Assembly (NCBI RefSeq): GCF_007922615.2
Contig: NZ_CP042301.2
Coordinates: forward strand, 3,518,001 to 3,582,000
Length of the DNA stretch: 64,000 nucleotides
Direction of reading: 5' to 3'
Source: Nitratireductor mangrovi
GTDB taxonomy: Bacteria; Pseudomonadota; Alphaproteobacteria; Rhizobiales; Rhizobiaceae
A program made the position numbers and the translations under genes. The notes beneath the pieces are model-generated. The model searched no databases and had not been told where the DNA came from. It saw only the letters and a list, made by a program, of their open reading frames with translations. Positions 38,657 through 47,022 of the stretch are shown here, one piece after another. Every line of letters starts with the position of its first letter. Position 1 is the stretch's first letter.

Positions 38657-39442
38657 ATGGTGCCCGCCTTGCCCTTTCCAGAACCCGACCTGCCGCTTTT
38701 CCTGCTCCTTGCGACCGTCCTGGTCGCCGGGGTCGCACGCGGCATGTCCGGCTTCGGCACCGGCATGATCGTGGCGCCGGTCGCCGGCGCCCTTTACGGC
38801 CCGAAAACGGCTCTCGTCATCATCGTCATCATGGATTCACTGCCGGTGATCCCGTTGACGTTGCCAGCGATGCGCCACGCACGCTGGCGCGAGGTGGTGC
38901 CGGTGCTTGTAGGGCTGGCGCTGCTGCTGCCGGCCGGCGTCGCCATCCTGAGAATTGGCGATCCGCTGATGCTGCGCTGGGTGATCTGCGTCGCGATTCT
39001 CGCCTGCGCGACCGGGTTGTGGCGCGGCGTTCGCTATCGCGGTCCACGCAACGCTACGGTCTCGCTGACCGTCGGCGGCATCGCCGGAACATTATCCGGC
39101 ATCGCCTCGATCCCCGGCCCGCCCGTCATCATGTACTGGCTGGCGTCGCCGCTCTCGCATGCGATCGTGCGCGCCAATCTTCTGGTGCTGTTTTTCCTGG
39201 CCGAGGTGTTGTCGATCGGCAATCTGTGGATCGCGGGCCTGTTCGAGCGCCCGGCAGTGATGCTGGGGCTGGCCGCCACTCCGGTCTACTTTCTCGGCCT
39301 TCTCGGCGGGTGGCGGCTGTTCGGGCTTGCCAGCGAGGAAGCCTATCGCCGCACGACCTTGATGCTCATCCTGCTCGCGGCATTGCTGGCGCTGCCGGCT
39401 GCCGACCCGCTCTTTGCCATTCTCGGTCGAGCTACGGCCTAG
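38657..39442 (+). CDS. TauE/SafE-family sulfite/organosulfur exporter-like membrane protein
   Basis: 261 residues with about eight membrane segments; the family motif 'ARGMSGFGTGMIVAPVAGAL' lies in the first half and 'GTLSGIASIPGPPVIMYWL' in the second. It probably exports a small anion such as sulfite or sulfoacetate; substrate unknown. Divergent from ruvC. A second, distinct TauE/SafE gene lies at 42104-42874. Confidence 0.87.
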   Translation: MVPALPFPEPDLPLFLLLATVLVAGVARGMSGFGTGMIVAPVAGALYGPKTALVIIVIMDSLPVIPLTLPAMRHARWREVVPVLVGLALLLPAGVAILRIGDPLMLRWVICVAILACATGLWRGVRYRGPRNATVSLTVGGIAGTLSGIASIPGPPVIMYWLASPLSHAIVRANLLVLFFLAEVLSIGNLWIAGLFERPAVMLGLAATPVYFLGLLGGWRLFGLASEEAYRRTTLMLILLAALLALPAADPLFAILGRATA

Positions 39443-39455
39443 ACTAGAGCCCGTC

Positions 39456-39983
39456 TTAGCCGCGGGCGAAGGCGGTGTTCAGGAGTGTGATCTGGTCGGA
39501 CACCGGGTTCGCCTGATGAACGCCGGACGCGGCGTCGGCGCCATCACCATAGATCTCGGCATCGAGGCGGCGCACCCGCGACTGGAGATTGAGCGAATGC
39601 TCGACAAGGGCGCGGAAGGCGTCCGGCAATTCGTTCCAGCCCGCGGCTTCCTCATGCGCGGACGCCGTATCGAGCCTGACCTTCGATTTTTCCGACGCCA
39701 CCTGCTCGCGCGTCATCTCGCCGGAATTCGCCGCCCGCTGCAACAGGAGCCACGACGCGATCTGCATCAGCCGGGTGGTCAGCCGCATCGATTCGGCCGC
39801 ATAGAGCGTGGCCGCCACCCGCGACAGCTTCTTGGCCTCGGCGCGACCGGCGCCGTCCAGATATTCGGCCGTGCGCTCGACCAGCCCCATGCCCTCGTCA
39901 TAAAGCGGCTTGAACGACGGCGAGAACAGCCGGCGCTCCGCGAGATTGATGGTCGTACCGCTGTCTCTTGCCGGTTCACGCAT
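39456..39983 (-). CDS. DUF1465 family protein
   Basis: 175 residues, helical and soluble: 'FKPLYDEGMGLVERTAEYLDGAGRAEAKKLSRVAATLYAAESMRLTTRLMQIASWLL' (family core, shortened). I recognise DUF1465, conserved in alphaproteobacteria with no settled function. A CtrA-type box 128 bases upstream points to cell-cycle control. Convergent with the TauE gene. Confidence 0.82.
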   Translation of the reverse strand: MREPARDSGTTINLAERRLFSPSFKPLYDEGMGLVERTAEYLDGAGRAEAKKLSRVAATLYAAESMRLTTRLMQIASWLLLQRAANSGEMTREQVASEKSKVRLDTASAHEEAAGWNELPDAFRALVEHSLNLQSRVRRLDAEIYGDGADAASGVHQANPVSDQITLLNTAFARG

Positions 39984-40110
39984 TGAACTTCACCCCGCAC
40001 GCTCGACGTCTTCTGGCCGGCTCCGCCCGGATATAACCCGCCGGGCCGCGCAGCCTCACGCCTCTGGCGGCGAAAAATGCGCGTTCTCCCCCGCGAAGGC
40101 AAGGTGATGT

Positions 40111-40125
40111 TTAACGGACGGTTAA
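40111..40125. promoter_or_regulatory. CtrA-type box TTAA-N7-TTAA upstream of DUF1465
   Basis: TTAA (40111-40114), CGGACGG, TTAA (40122-40125). It lies between the small RNA terminator and the DUF1465 start at 39983. Confidence 0.55.
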
Positions 40126-40157
40126 CGCCGCGCCGGCGACCTGCCCCGAATGCGGAC

Positions 40158-40254
40158 AAAAAAAGAGCCGCGGGCAGCGGCTCTCAGGAGTTTAACAGGG
40201 AGGCGTCAAACAGAGCAGCCCCAGCCGCTCGGTAAGAATCCAGAAAACTGGACG
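40158..40254 (-). ncRNA. Small RNA candidate, three hairpins with intrinsic terminator
   Basis: Read on the minus strand from about 40254. Stem 1 is TCCAG/CTGGA with loop TTTT (40252-40239). Stem 2 is GAGCGGC/GCTGCTC with loop TGGG (40230-40213, one G-T pair). A single-stranded C/T-rich linker contains CCTCCC (40203-40198) and ACTCCT. The terminator stem AGAGCCGC/GCGGCTCT (40184-40164) runs into seven T's (40164-40158). No reading frame is visible. The anti-ribosome-site CCUCCC is typical of trans-acting rhizobial sRNAs. A TTTACT -10 (40266-40261) and a CtrA-type box (40279-40293) precede it at the right spacing. The rest of the 39984-40370 gap holds only these sites and the second box. Confidence 0.65.
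40164..40184 (-). terminator. Intrinsic terminator of the small RNA
   Basis: AGAGCCGC (40164-40171) and GCGGCTCT (40177-40184), loop GGGCA, perfect 8-bp stem. The seven A's at 40158-40164 give a U-tract on the minus strand only. Confidence 0.85.
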
Positions 40255-40260
40255 GGAATT

Positions 40261-40293
40261 AGTAAACACCCATAAAGCTTAACGCCGGGTTAA
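40261..40293 (-). promoter_or_regulatory. CtrA-boxed promoter of the small RNA candidate
   Basis: The box TTAA (40290-40293), CCCGGCG on the minus strand, TTAA (40279-40282) is followed by the -10-like TTTACT (40266-40261). The box would cover roughly -25 to -39 relative to a start near 40254. Confidence 0.55.
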
Positions 40294-40370
40294 CGCATCG
40301 CGACTTTTTTGACAGGGCCCGCGCCCAACGCCTGAAAAACTGGGGCGACGAAGGCGCGACTACGCCAGGT

Positions 40371-42011
40371 TCAAAGCTCCTTCGCCATCTCGCGCAGCCG
40401 GAACTTCTGGATCTTGCCGGTGCTCGTTTTGGGGATTTCGGCGAAGATCACCTGCTTCGGGCATTTGAACCGCGCCAGCAAGGTGCGGCAGTGCTCGATG
40501 ATCTCGGCCTCGCTCGCCGTCCGGCCGGGTTTCAGCTCGACATAGGCAACCGGCGTCTCGCCCCATTTGTCGTCAGCCTTGGCGACGACGCCGCAGGCGG
40601 CGACGGCGGCATGCTTGTACAGCGCGTCCTCGACCTCGATCGAGGAGATGTTCTCGCCGCCGGAGATGATGATGTCCTTGGAGCGGTCCTTGAGCTGGAT
40701 GTATCCGTCGGGATGCATCACGCCAAGATCGCCGGAATGGAACCAGCCGCCGGCTAGCGCCTCCTCCGTCGCGGCGGCGTTCTTCAGATAGCCTTTCATG
40801 ACGATGTTGCCGCGGAACATGACCTCGCCGATGGTCTCGCCGTCGGCAGGGGTCTTTTCCATCGTCGCCGGGTCCATCACGGTCAAGTCTTCGAGCGCCG
40901 CGTAGCGCACCCCCTGTCGCGCCTTCCTGGTGGTGCGGGCGCCCTTCTCGAGCGCGTCCCACTCGCTCTTCCATTCGTTGACCACCGCCGGGCCGTAGGT
41001 CTCGGTCAGGCCGTAGAGATGGGTCACGGCGAAGCCGGCATCGGCCATGCCCGAAAGCACGGCTTCGGGCGGCGGCGCGGCCGCCGTGTTGAAGGTGACG
41101 GTGTGCGGGAAGTCGCGTTTTTCCTCGTCCGGCGCGTTGAGCAGCGTCGCCATGACGATCGGCGCGCCGCAGAGATGGGTGACGCCATGGTCGGCGATGG
41201 CGTCATACATGGCGCTGGCCCTCACCCAGCGCAGGCAGACATGGGTGCCGGCCTGCACCGCCAGCGTCCACGGGAAACACCAGCCGTTGCAGTGAAACAT
41301 CGGCAAGGTCCACAGATAGACCGGGTGCCGGCCCATGCCGGCATGGATGGTGTTGGCATAGGCCATCAGTGCTGCGCCGCGGTGATGATAGACCACGCCC
41401 TTCGGATTGCCGGTGGTGCCGGAGGTATAGTTGAGCGAAATCGCGTCCCATTCGTCGTCGGGCATCGACCAGGCGAATTCCGGATCGCCCGCCGCCACGA
41501 ATTCCTCGTAGTCGAGCGAACCAATGCGTCCGCCCTTGGGATAGGGGGCATCCGTGCCATGCTCGGGATCGTCATAGTCGATCACCAGCGGCTTCACCTT
41601 GGTCGTCGCCAGCGCTTCCTCGACCACGCCCGAGAACTCCCTGTCGACGATCAGCACCTTCGTTTCGGCGTGGTCGAGCTGGAACGCGATGATCGCCGCG
41701 TCGAGCCGCGTGTTGAGCGAATGCAGCACCGCCTTGACCATCGGCACGCCGAAATGCGCCTCCAGCATGGCCGGTGTGTTGGAGAGCATAACCGAGACCG
41801 TGTCGCCCTTGCCGATGCTCCTGGCCGCGAGCGCCGAGGCAAAACGGCGCGAACGGGCAAAGAAATCGCGATAGGAGATGCGCTGGGCACCGTGGATGAT
41901 CGCCGTCTGGTCGGGAAAGGTGCGCGCGGCGCGTTCCAGATAGGAAAGCGGCGACAGCGGCTGGAAATTGGCGGCGTTGCGGTCGAGGTCCGTCTCGAAA
42001 ATGCCCGGCAC
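40371..42011 (-). CDS. Acyl-CoA synthetase (AMP-forming), medium/long-chain or DmdB-like
   Basis: 546 residues from a GTG start (GGGAGA 7 bases upstream). AMP-binding motif 'LNYTSGTTGNPKGVVYHH', 'HLYGLTETYGPAVVN', 'GWFHSGDLGVMHPDGYIQLKDRSKDIIISGGENI' (core 'SGDLGVMHPDGY') and the C-terminal catalytic Lys in 'KTSTGKIQKFRLRE'. It activates a carboxylic acid as acyl-adenylate then acyl-CoA. Similar enzymes are annotated as fatty-acyl-CoA ligase or 3-methylmercaptopropionyl-CoA ligase; the substrate is not resolved. Confidence 0.92.
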   Translation of the reverse strand: MPGIFETDLDRNAANFQPLSPLSYLERAARTFPDQTAIIHGAQRISYRDFFARSRRFASALAARSIGKGDTVSVMLSNTPAMLEAHFGVPMVKAVLHSLNTRLDAAIIAFQLDHAETKVLIVDREFSGVVEEALATTKVKPLVIDYDDPEHGTDAPYPKGGRIGSLDYEEFVAAGDPEFAWSMPDDEWDAISLNYTSGTTGNPKGVVYHHRGAALMAYANTIHAGMGRHPVYLWTLPMFHCNGWCFPWTLAVQAGTHVCLRWVRASAMYDAIADHGVTHLCGAPIVMATLLNAPDEEKRDFPHTVTFNTAAAPPPEAVLSGMADAGFAVTHLYGLTETYGPAVVNEWKSEWDALEKGARTTRKARQGVRYAALEDLTVMDPATMEKTPADGETIGEVMFRGNIVMKGYLKNAAATEEALAGGWFHSGDLGVMHPDGYIQLKDRSKDIIISGGENISSIEVEDALYKHAAVAACGVVAKADDKWGETPVAYVELKPGRTASEAEIIEHCRTLLARFKCPKQVIFAEIPKTSTGKIQKFRLREMAKEL

Positions 42012-42103
42012 GTTGGTCTCCCTGAGGTGTTTTCGATGAGATTAGCCGCCAATCGGCACGCCGTCATCCGCGTAGAAACCGCTATGCGCGACACTGACGA
42101 CCC

Positions 42104-42874
42104 TCACCCATAGAGTGCGGCCGCGCCGTCCCAAAGGAGCTTGAGCGAAACGACCAGAACGGTCGCGTAGGTCAGCGGGTAGAATACTTCGGCCCTCATG
42201 CGCTTGACGACATAGGCGCCGGCGAGCGTCGCCAATGGGGCGAGCGGCAACAGGGCGAGCGAGGTGCCGAGATTGACGCTGTCGAACTGGCCAAGTGCAA
42301 AGTAGGGCGCAAGCTTCACCGCATTGACGACGGAAAAGAAGATGACACTGGTTCCAGTGAAGAGCTTCGGGTCGAGCCGCTGCGGCAAGGTGTAGACCTG
42401 GTAGGGTGGACCGCCGGCGTGGGCGACGAAGCTGGTGAAGCCGCTGACCGTGCCCCAGAACGCGCCGAGCGGCACGCTGTGGCTTGTCGCGCGACCGCTT
42501 CCGGCGACCAGTTGAACCAGCCAGCGCAGCACGAATAGGAAGGTGACGATGCCGAGGATGAGCCGTACCATGTCGGCAGTGACCATGGCGGCGGTCAACC
42601 AGCCGATGGCAATCCCGACCAGTGCGCCGGGCAGCATGATGGCGAGCGTGCGGCGGTCGTAGAAGCCGCGCCACGACCATAGCGAGACCACGTCCATCAT
42701 CACCAGGATCGGCAGCATGATCGCCGCCGCCTGAACGGGCGAGATCACCAGGGCCATCAGCGGCACGCCGAGGAAGCCCATGGCACCGCCGAGGCCGCCC
42801 TTGGCGAGGCCGACGAGAACGACCGCGGGGATCGCAGCGAGGTAGAAGGTGGGATCGGTGATAAGGGAGAGCAT
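42104..42874 (-). CDS. TauE/SafE-family membrane protein (second copy)
   Basis: 256 residues, about eight membrane segments: 'VVLVGLAKGGLGGAMGFLGVPLMAL' and 'GTVSGFTSFVAHAGGPPYQVY' are the paired family motifs. I place the start at ATG 42874 (MLSLITDPTFYL), which matches family length; the frame is open further up to 43288 but overlaps the divergent gene. No clear ribosome site, so an ATG at 42949 is possible. Lies downstream of nothing obvious on its strand. Confidence 0.85.
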   Translation of the reverse strand: MLSLITDPTFYLAAIPAVVLVGLAKGGLGGAMGFLGVPLMALVISPVQAAAIMLPILVMMDVVSLWSWRGFYDRRTLAIMLPGALVGIAIGWLTAAMVTADMVRLILGIVTFLFVLRWLVQLVAGSGRATSHSVPLGAFWGTVSGFTSFVAHAGGPPYQVYTLPQRLDPKLFTGTSVIFFSVVNAVKLAPYFALGQFDSVNLGTSLALLPLAPLATLAGAYVVKRMRAEVFYPLTYATVLVVSLKLLWDGAAALYG

Positions 42875-43043
42875 CAGGTCGCAGGCGTGATTCGAAACCT
42901 GCAATAGCGCTCCTGCCGGCAAATGGCGAGGGTCCCGAACGCGCTTCATGGTCGGCCGCGACCTATGGCCATCCGACCCCGCCTCCGCTATGCCGCATTG
43001 CGACCACGTTCGCGCGCCAAGAGCGGACAGGATTTCGGAAACA

Positions 43044-43706
43044 ATGAACGACACGCCACCCACTCGCTGCCGCCTGGTTCTTGCCGCGCCCGCCGGCGCC
43101 GATCGCGCGTCGTTGGCAGCAAGGATCGCGGACGCCTGCGCGGGCGGAGACGTGGCATCGCTGATCCTGCCGCAATACGGTCTCGACGACGCCGCCTTCC
43201 AGGCACTGGCCGAGGCGGTGGTCGCGCCGGCACAGGCGCAGGGCGTGGCGGTGATGATTGCCGGCGAGCCACGCATCGCCGCGCGCACCGGAGCTGACGG
43301 CGTCCATGCCGAAGGCGGCCGCGCGGCGCTCGCCGACCTGATCGACCGCTACCAGCCGAAGATGATGGTCGGCGCCGGCGGCGCCAAGGATCGCGACGCG
43401 GCGCTGGAGCTGGGGGAATTGCGTCCCGATTACCTCTTCTTCGGTCGCTTCGGCTACGACACCAAAACGGAGCCGCATGCGCGCAACCTGGCGCTCGGGC
43501 GCTGGTGGTCGGAAATGGTCGAGATTCCCTGCCTGGTCCTCGGCGGTGCGACCGTCGAATCGGTCGCCGACGTCGCCGCCACCGGAGCCGAATTCGTCGT
43601 CCTTTCGACGGCGGTATTCGGTGAAGGCGTCGACGCGACGGCTGCGGTCGCGCAAGCGAACCGCATTCTTGACGAGACAGCACCCGCATTCGAGACAGCG
43701 TCATGA
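43044..43706 (+). CDS. Thiamine-phosphate synthase-like (TMP/TenI) protein
   Basis: 220 residues forming a TIM barrel: 'IARTGADGVHAEGG', 'RPDYLFFGRFGYDTKTEPHARN' and 'EIPCLVLGGATVESVADVAATGAEFVVLSTAVFG' (core 'CLVLGG'). The barrel resembles ThiE, but the normal ThiE 'GPVFPTxTK' motif is altered here to 'GRFGYDTKTE', so thiazole/pyrimidine coupling is not assured. The start at 43044 has GGA nearby. Its stop overlaps the next gene (ATGA), indicating coupling. Confidence 0.78.
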   Translation: MNDTPPTRCRLVLAAPAGADRASLAARIADACAGGDVASLILPQYGLDDAAFQALAEAVVAPAQAQGVAVMIAGEPRIAARTGADGVHAEGGRAALADLIDRYQPKMMVGAGGAKDRDAALELGELRPDYLFFGRFGYDTKTEPHARNLALGRWWSEMVEIPCLVLGGATVESVADVAATGAEFVVLSTAVFGEGVDATAAVAQANRILDETAPAFETAS

Positions 43707-44659
43707 GACGCCTGGCCGCCCTGTTTGCCCTGACCGCGCTGCTGGCGCCGGGCATGCCGGCAACCGCGGCCGAGACCGACCGCGCCAAGGCAAGCGACGC
43801 CCGCCAGATCGATCCGGGCCGTTTCGGCGGCAAGGCCGACGACGCCGCCTTCGGTGCCTATCAGCGCGGGCTCTACCTCACCGCCTACAATCTCGCCCTG
43901 CCGCGCGCGAAAGAGGGCGACGCCGCGGCCCAGACGCTCGTGGCCGAGATCCTGTCGCGCGGCCTCGGTGTCGCCCGCGACGCCGCCGCCGCGGCGGAAT
44001 GGTACGGCAAGGCGGCCGAGGCCGGCATCCCCGAGGCCCAGCTGCAATATGCGCTGGTGCTGATCGACGGGCGTTATGCCGGCCCGGACCGCGAACGCGC
44101 CTTCGAACTGATGCAGGATGCCGCGGCCGCCGGGGACCGGCTGGCCATGTTCAACCTTGCGCAGATGCTGACCAACCGCGAACCCGGCCCGTCGGGCATG
44201 GCCAAGGCAATTCCCTTCTATGAGAAGTCGGCCCGGCTCGGCCTGCCGGACGCGCAATACGCCATGGCGCAAGTACTTGCCCACGGCGCCGGCGACCGCG
44301 CCCGCGACGAGGAGGAAGCGCGCCGCTACCTCGCCCGGGCTGCGCGGCAGAACTACGATACGGCGCAGCTCGACCTTGCCACCTGGCTGGTCGAGGGACG
44401 CGGCGGCAAGCGCGACTACGAGGCGGGGTTCGGGTGGATGAAGCGCGCCGCCCAGAGCGGCAACGTCGCTGCCCGCAACCGTCTCGCCAAGCTTTACATG
44501 CACGGCCTCGGCACCGAACCTGACCCGATCGAGGCGGCAGCCTGGTACATCAGCGCGCGGCGCGCCGGATTGCGCGACCTGGAGATGGACGACTTTCTCC
44601 AGGGCCTCACCACCGAACAGCAGAAGCAGGCGATCGAACGCGCCAACCGGCTGCGCTGA
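43703..44659 (+). CDS. Sel1-like repeat protein, exported
   Basis: 318 residues: a signal peptide ('LFALTALLAPGMPATAAE') then at least six Sel1/TPR-like repeats, e.g. 'LGVARDAAAAAEWYGKAAEAGIPEAQLQYALVL' and 'ARLGLPDAQYAMAQVLAHG'. Such repeats mediate protein-protein contacts, often in the periplasm. It overlaps the ThiE-like gene by 4 bases. Partner unknown. Confidence 0.87.
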   Translation: MRRLAALFALTALLAPGMPATAAETDRAKASDARQIDPGRFGGKADDAAFGAYQRGLYLTAYNLALPRAKEGDAAAQTLVAEILSRGLGVARDAAAAAEWYGKAAEAGIPEAQLQYALVLIDGRYAGPDRERAFELMQDAAAAGDRLAMFNLAQMLTNREPGPSGMAKAIPFYEKSARLGLPDAQYAMAQVLAHGAGDRARDEEEARRYLARAARQNYDTAQLDLATWLVEGRGGKRDYEAGFGWMKRAAQSGNVAARNRLAKLYMHGLGTEPDPIEAAAWYISARRAGLRDLEMDDFLQGLTTEQQKQAIERANRLR

Positions 44660-44778
44660 GCGCGCAGGCGCGGCCAGGCCCGCCTGCTCGGCTCTCTTGC
44701 CTCCCCGGCTGAATTGTGGTCTTGGAGGCCGCGAAGCGCGCCCTTGGCGCGCCAGAATGTCTTTCCGGAACTGAAACG

Positions 44779-45342
44779 ATGAAAATCAACGGCAACGAAA
44801 TCCGCCCGGGTAACGTGATCGAGCACAATGGCGGCCTGTGGGTCGCGGTGAAGACCAACGCGGTCAAGCCGGGCAAGGGCGGCGCCTACAACCAGGTCGA
44901 ACTCAAGAACCTGATCGACGGCACCAAGCTCAACGAGCGCTTCCGCTCCGCCGAGACGGTCGAGCGGGTGCGGCTCGAGCAGAAGGAATTCACCTATCTC
45001 TACGAGCAGGGCGACTCGCTGGTGTTCATGGATGCCGAAAGCTACGAGCAGCTTGAACTGCAGAAGGATTTCGTCGGCGACCGCTCCTCCTTCCTGCAGG
45101 ACGGCATGACCGTGACGGTCGAACTCTACGAGGAAAAGCCGATCGGCATCTCGCTGCCCGACCAGGTGACGCTGACCATCTCGGAGGCCGACCCCGTCGT
45201 GAAGGGCCAGACCGCGGCGTCGTCCTACAAGCCCGCAATGATGGAAAACGGCATCCGCGTCATGGTGCCGCCCTTCATCGAATCGGGCGAGCGCATCATC
45301 GTCGACACCAACGAGATCACCTACGTCCGCCGCGCCGACTGA
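44779..45342 (+). CDS. efp: Translation elongation factor P
   Basis: 187 residues. KOW-like N-domain with '[19 protein letters not shown]'; the loop Lys33 aligns with the modified lysine of E. coli EF-P. Two OB domains follow, ending '[24 protein letters not shown]'. It relieves ribosome stalling at polyproline, which fits the many Pro-rich proteins in this window. I chose the ATG at 44779 ([11 protein letters not shown]) as the family start. Confidence 0.97.
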   Translation: MKINGNEIRPGNVIEHNGGLWVAVKTNAVKPGKGGAYNQVELKNLIDGTKLNERFRSAETVERVRLEQKEFTYLYEQGDSLVFMDAESYEQLELQKDFVGDRSSFLQDGMTVTVELYEEKPIGISLPDQVTLTISEADPVVKGQTAASSYKPAMMENGIRVMVPPFIESGERIIVDTNEITYVRRAD

Positions 45343-45375
45343 CGGCTCGCAACCTCGGGGAAAGGCACGCCGCCA

Positions 45376-46176
45376 ATGGCGCGTTCGGCCATCATCAACG
45401 TCATGGTCCAGGCCGCCTTCAAGGCCGGCCGCTCGCTGGCGCGCGACTTCGGCGAGGTGCAGAACCTGCAGGTCTCGCTCAAGGGACCCGGCGACTATGT
45501 CAGCCAGGCCGATCGCCGGGCCGAGGAGATCGTCCACGCCGAACTGTCCAAGGCGCGACCGGGCTACGCCTTCCTGATGGAGGAGCGCGGCGTGATCGAG
45601 GGCGACGACGACCAGCACCGCTGGCTGGTCGACCCGCTCGATGGCACCACCAATTTCCTGCACGGCATTCCGCTGTTTGCGGTCTCAATCGCGCTCGAGC
45701 GGCAAGGCCAACTCGCCGCCGCCGTGGTCTTCAACCCGGCCATGGACGAGCTCTACACCGCCGAACGCGGCGGTGGGGCCTTCATGAACGACCGCCGCCT
45801 GCGCGTCGCCAGCCGCTCAAAACTCGCCGACACCGTCATCGGCACCGGCATTCCGCATCTTGGCCGCGGTCATCACGGCAACGCACTGATCGAGCTGCGC
45901 AATGTCATGGGCGAAGTCTCCGGCGTGCGGCGCATGGGCGCGGCCGCCCTCGATCTCGCCTATGTGGCGGCCGGTCGCCTCGACGGCTTCTGGGAGCACG
46001 GCCTTTCGCCATGGGACATGGGCGCTGGCGCACTGCTCATCCGCGAAGCCGGCGGCTTCGTTACCGACTATGACGGCGGGGCCGATTTCCTCGACACCGG
46101 TTCGATCGTCGCAGGCAACGAGGCGATCCACCGCGCTTTGCTGAAACAGCTGAAGAAGCCGCTGACCAAGGCCTGA
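45376..46176 (+). CDS. suhB: Inositol-monophosphatase family protein (SuhB-type)
   Basis: 266 residues. Metal motifs 'MEERG' (Glu), 'LVDPLDGTTNFLHGIPLFAVSIAL' and 'GLSPWDMGAGALLIREAGG' are intact. It hydrolyses myo-inositol-1-phosphate or related sugar phosphates with Mg2+. Follows efp by 33 bases on the same strand, so likely one transcript. The symbol follows the usual rhizobial annotation. Confidence 0.93.
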   Translation: MARSAIINVMVQAAFKAGRSLARDFGEVQNLQVSLKGPGDYVSQADRRAEEIVHAELSKARPGYAFLMEERGVIEGDDDQHRWLVDPLDGTTNFLHGIPLFAVSIALERQGQLAAAVVFNPAMDELYTAERGGGAFMNDRRLRVASRSKLADTVIGTGIPHLGRGHHGNALIELRNVMGEVSGVRRMGAAALDLAYVAAGRLDGFWEHGLSPWDMGAGALLIREAGGFVTDYDGGADFLDTGSIVAGNEAIHRALLKQLKKPLTKA

Positions 46177-46238
46177 CACGGCGACGATTTTCGTCGGACG
46201 TCAACATTATCGTCACAACCTGCTGCTTTGATGTCGGC

Positions 46239-46928
46239 ATGGCAGGTTCGGCAAAAGGCGGCACAAGCATCGAAATCCCGTTCAAGGGACGCTTCCATCA
46301 CTCACGCGCCGAGCTTTGGGCCGACGGCATCGTGCATGCGGTCGGCATCGTGCTGGCGATTGCTGCCGGCGCCACCCTGCTCGCGCTTTCAGCCTTCCGC
46401 ACCGGGCCGGCCGAATATGTCGCCGTGATCTTCTACGTCGCTTCGCTGCTCACCGTTTTTTCCGTGTCCTGCGCCTACAATCTGTGGCCGGTATCGCGCT
46501 TCAAATGGGTGTTGCGGCGCTTCGACCACGCCGCGATCTACCTGTTGATCGCCGGCACTTACACGCCGTTTCTGGCGCAACTCGAGCCGGCCAGCGCGAC
46601 CACCATGCTGGCCGTCGTCTGGTCTGCCGCGCTGTTCGGGATCGCGATCAAGCTGTTCCTGCCCGGACGCTTCGACCGCCTCGCCGTCGCCTTCTATCTG
46701 GCGATCGGGTGGAGCGGCGTGGTGATCGCCGGCGACATCGGCAAGGTTCTTCCCGACAGCACGATCTGGCTGATCGTCGCCGGCGGCATGGTCTATTCGC
46801 TCGGCGTGCTGTTCTTCGCCTGGCAGAAGCTGCGTTTCCAGTCCGCGGTCTGGCACGGCTTCGTCGTCTCCGGCGCCGGCCTGCATCTCGCCGCCATGAT
46901 GGACCTCCTGGTAATCAACCGCTTCTGA
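46239..46928 (+). CDS. Hemolysin III family (PAQR-like) membrane protein
   Basis: 229 residues with seven membrane segments. 'HSRAELWADGIVHAVGIVLAI', 'RRFDHAAIYLLIAGTYTPFL' and 'AVWHGFVVSGAGLHLAAMMDL' carry the conserved His, Asp and Ser residues that bind a metal in PAQR proteins. Haemolysis is a historical name; physiological role unclear. Confidence 0.9.
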   Translation: MAGSAKGGTSIEIPFKGRFHHSRAELWADGIVHAVGIVLAIAAGATLLALSAFRTGPAEYVAVIFYVASLLTVFSVSCAYNLWPVSRFKWVLRRFDHAAIYLLIAGTYTPFLAQLEPASATTMLAVVWSAALFGIAIKLFLPGRFDRLAVAFYLAIGWSGVVIAGDIGKVLPDSTIWLIVAGGMVYSLGVLFFAWQKLRFQSAVWHGFVVSGAGLHLAAMMDLLVINRF

Positions 46929-47022
46929 GCCCGGCGCGCCGGGCGATTGCCTTTCAATTTCGTCACAATTCCGCTTAGAGTCGCGCACACGATTTGGCGG
47001 GATCGGATTCGAGGCTTGGCAC

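Noticed and set aside
43044..43706. Calling this gene thiE outright
   Set aside because: The TIM-barrel TMP/TenI fold is clear, but the diagnostic ThiE phosphate loop is altered and no other thiamine gene is near, so only 'ThiE-like' is supported.
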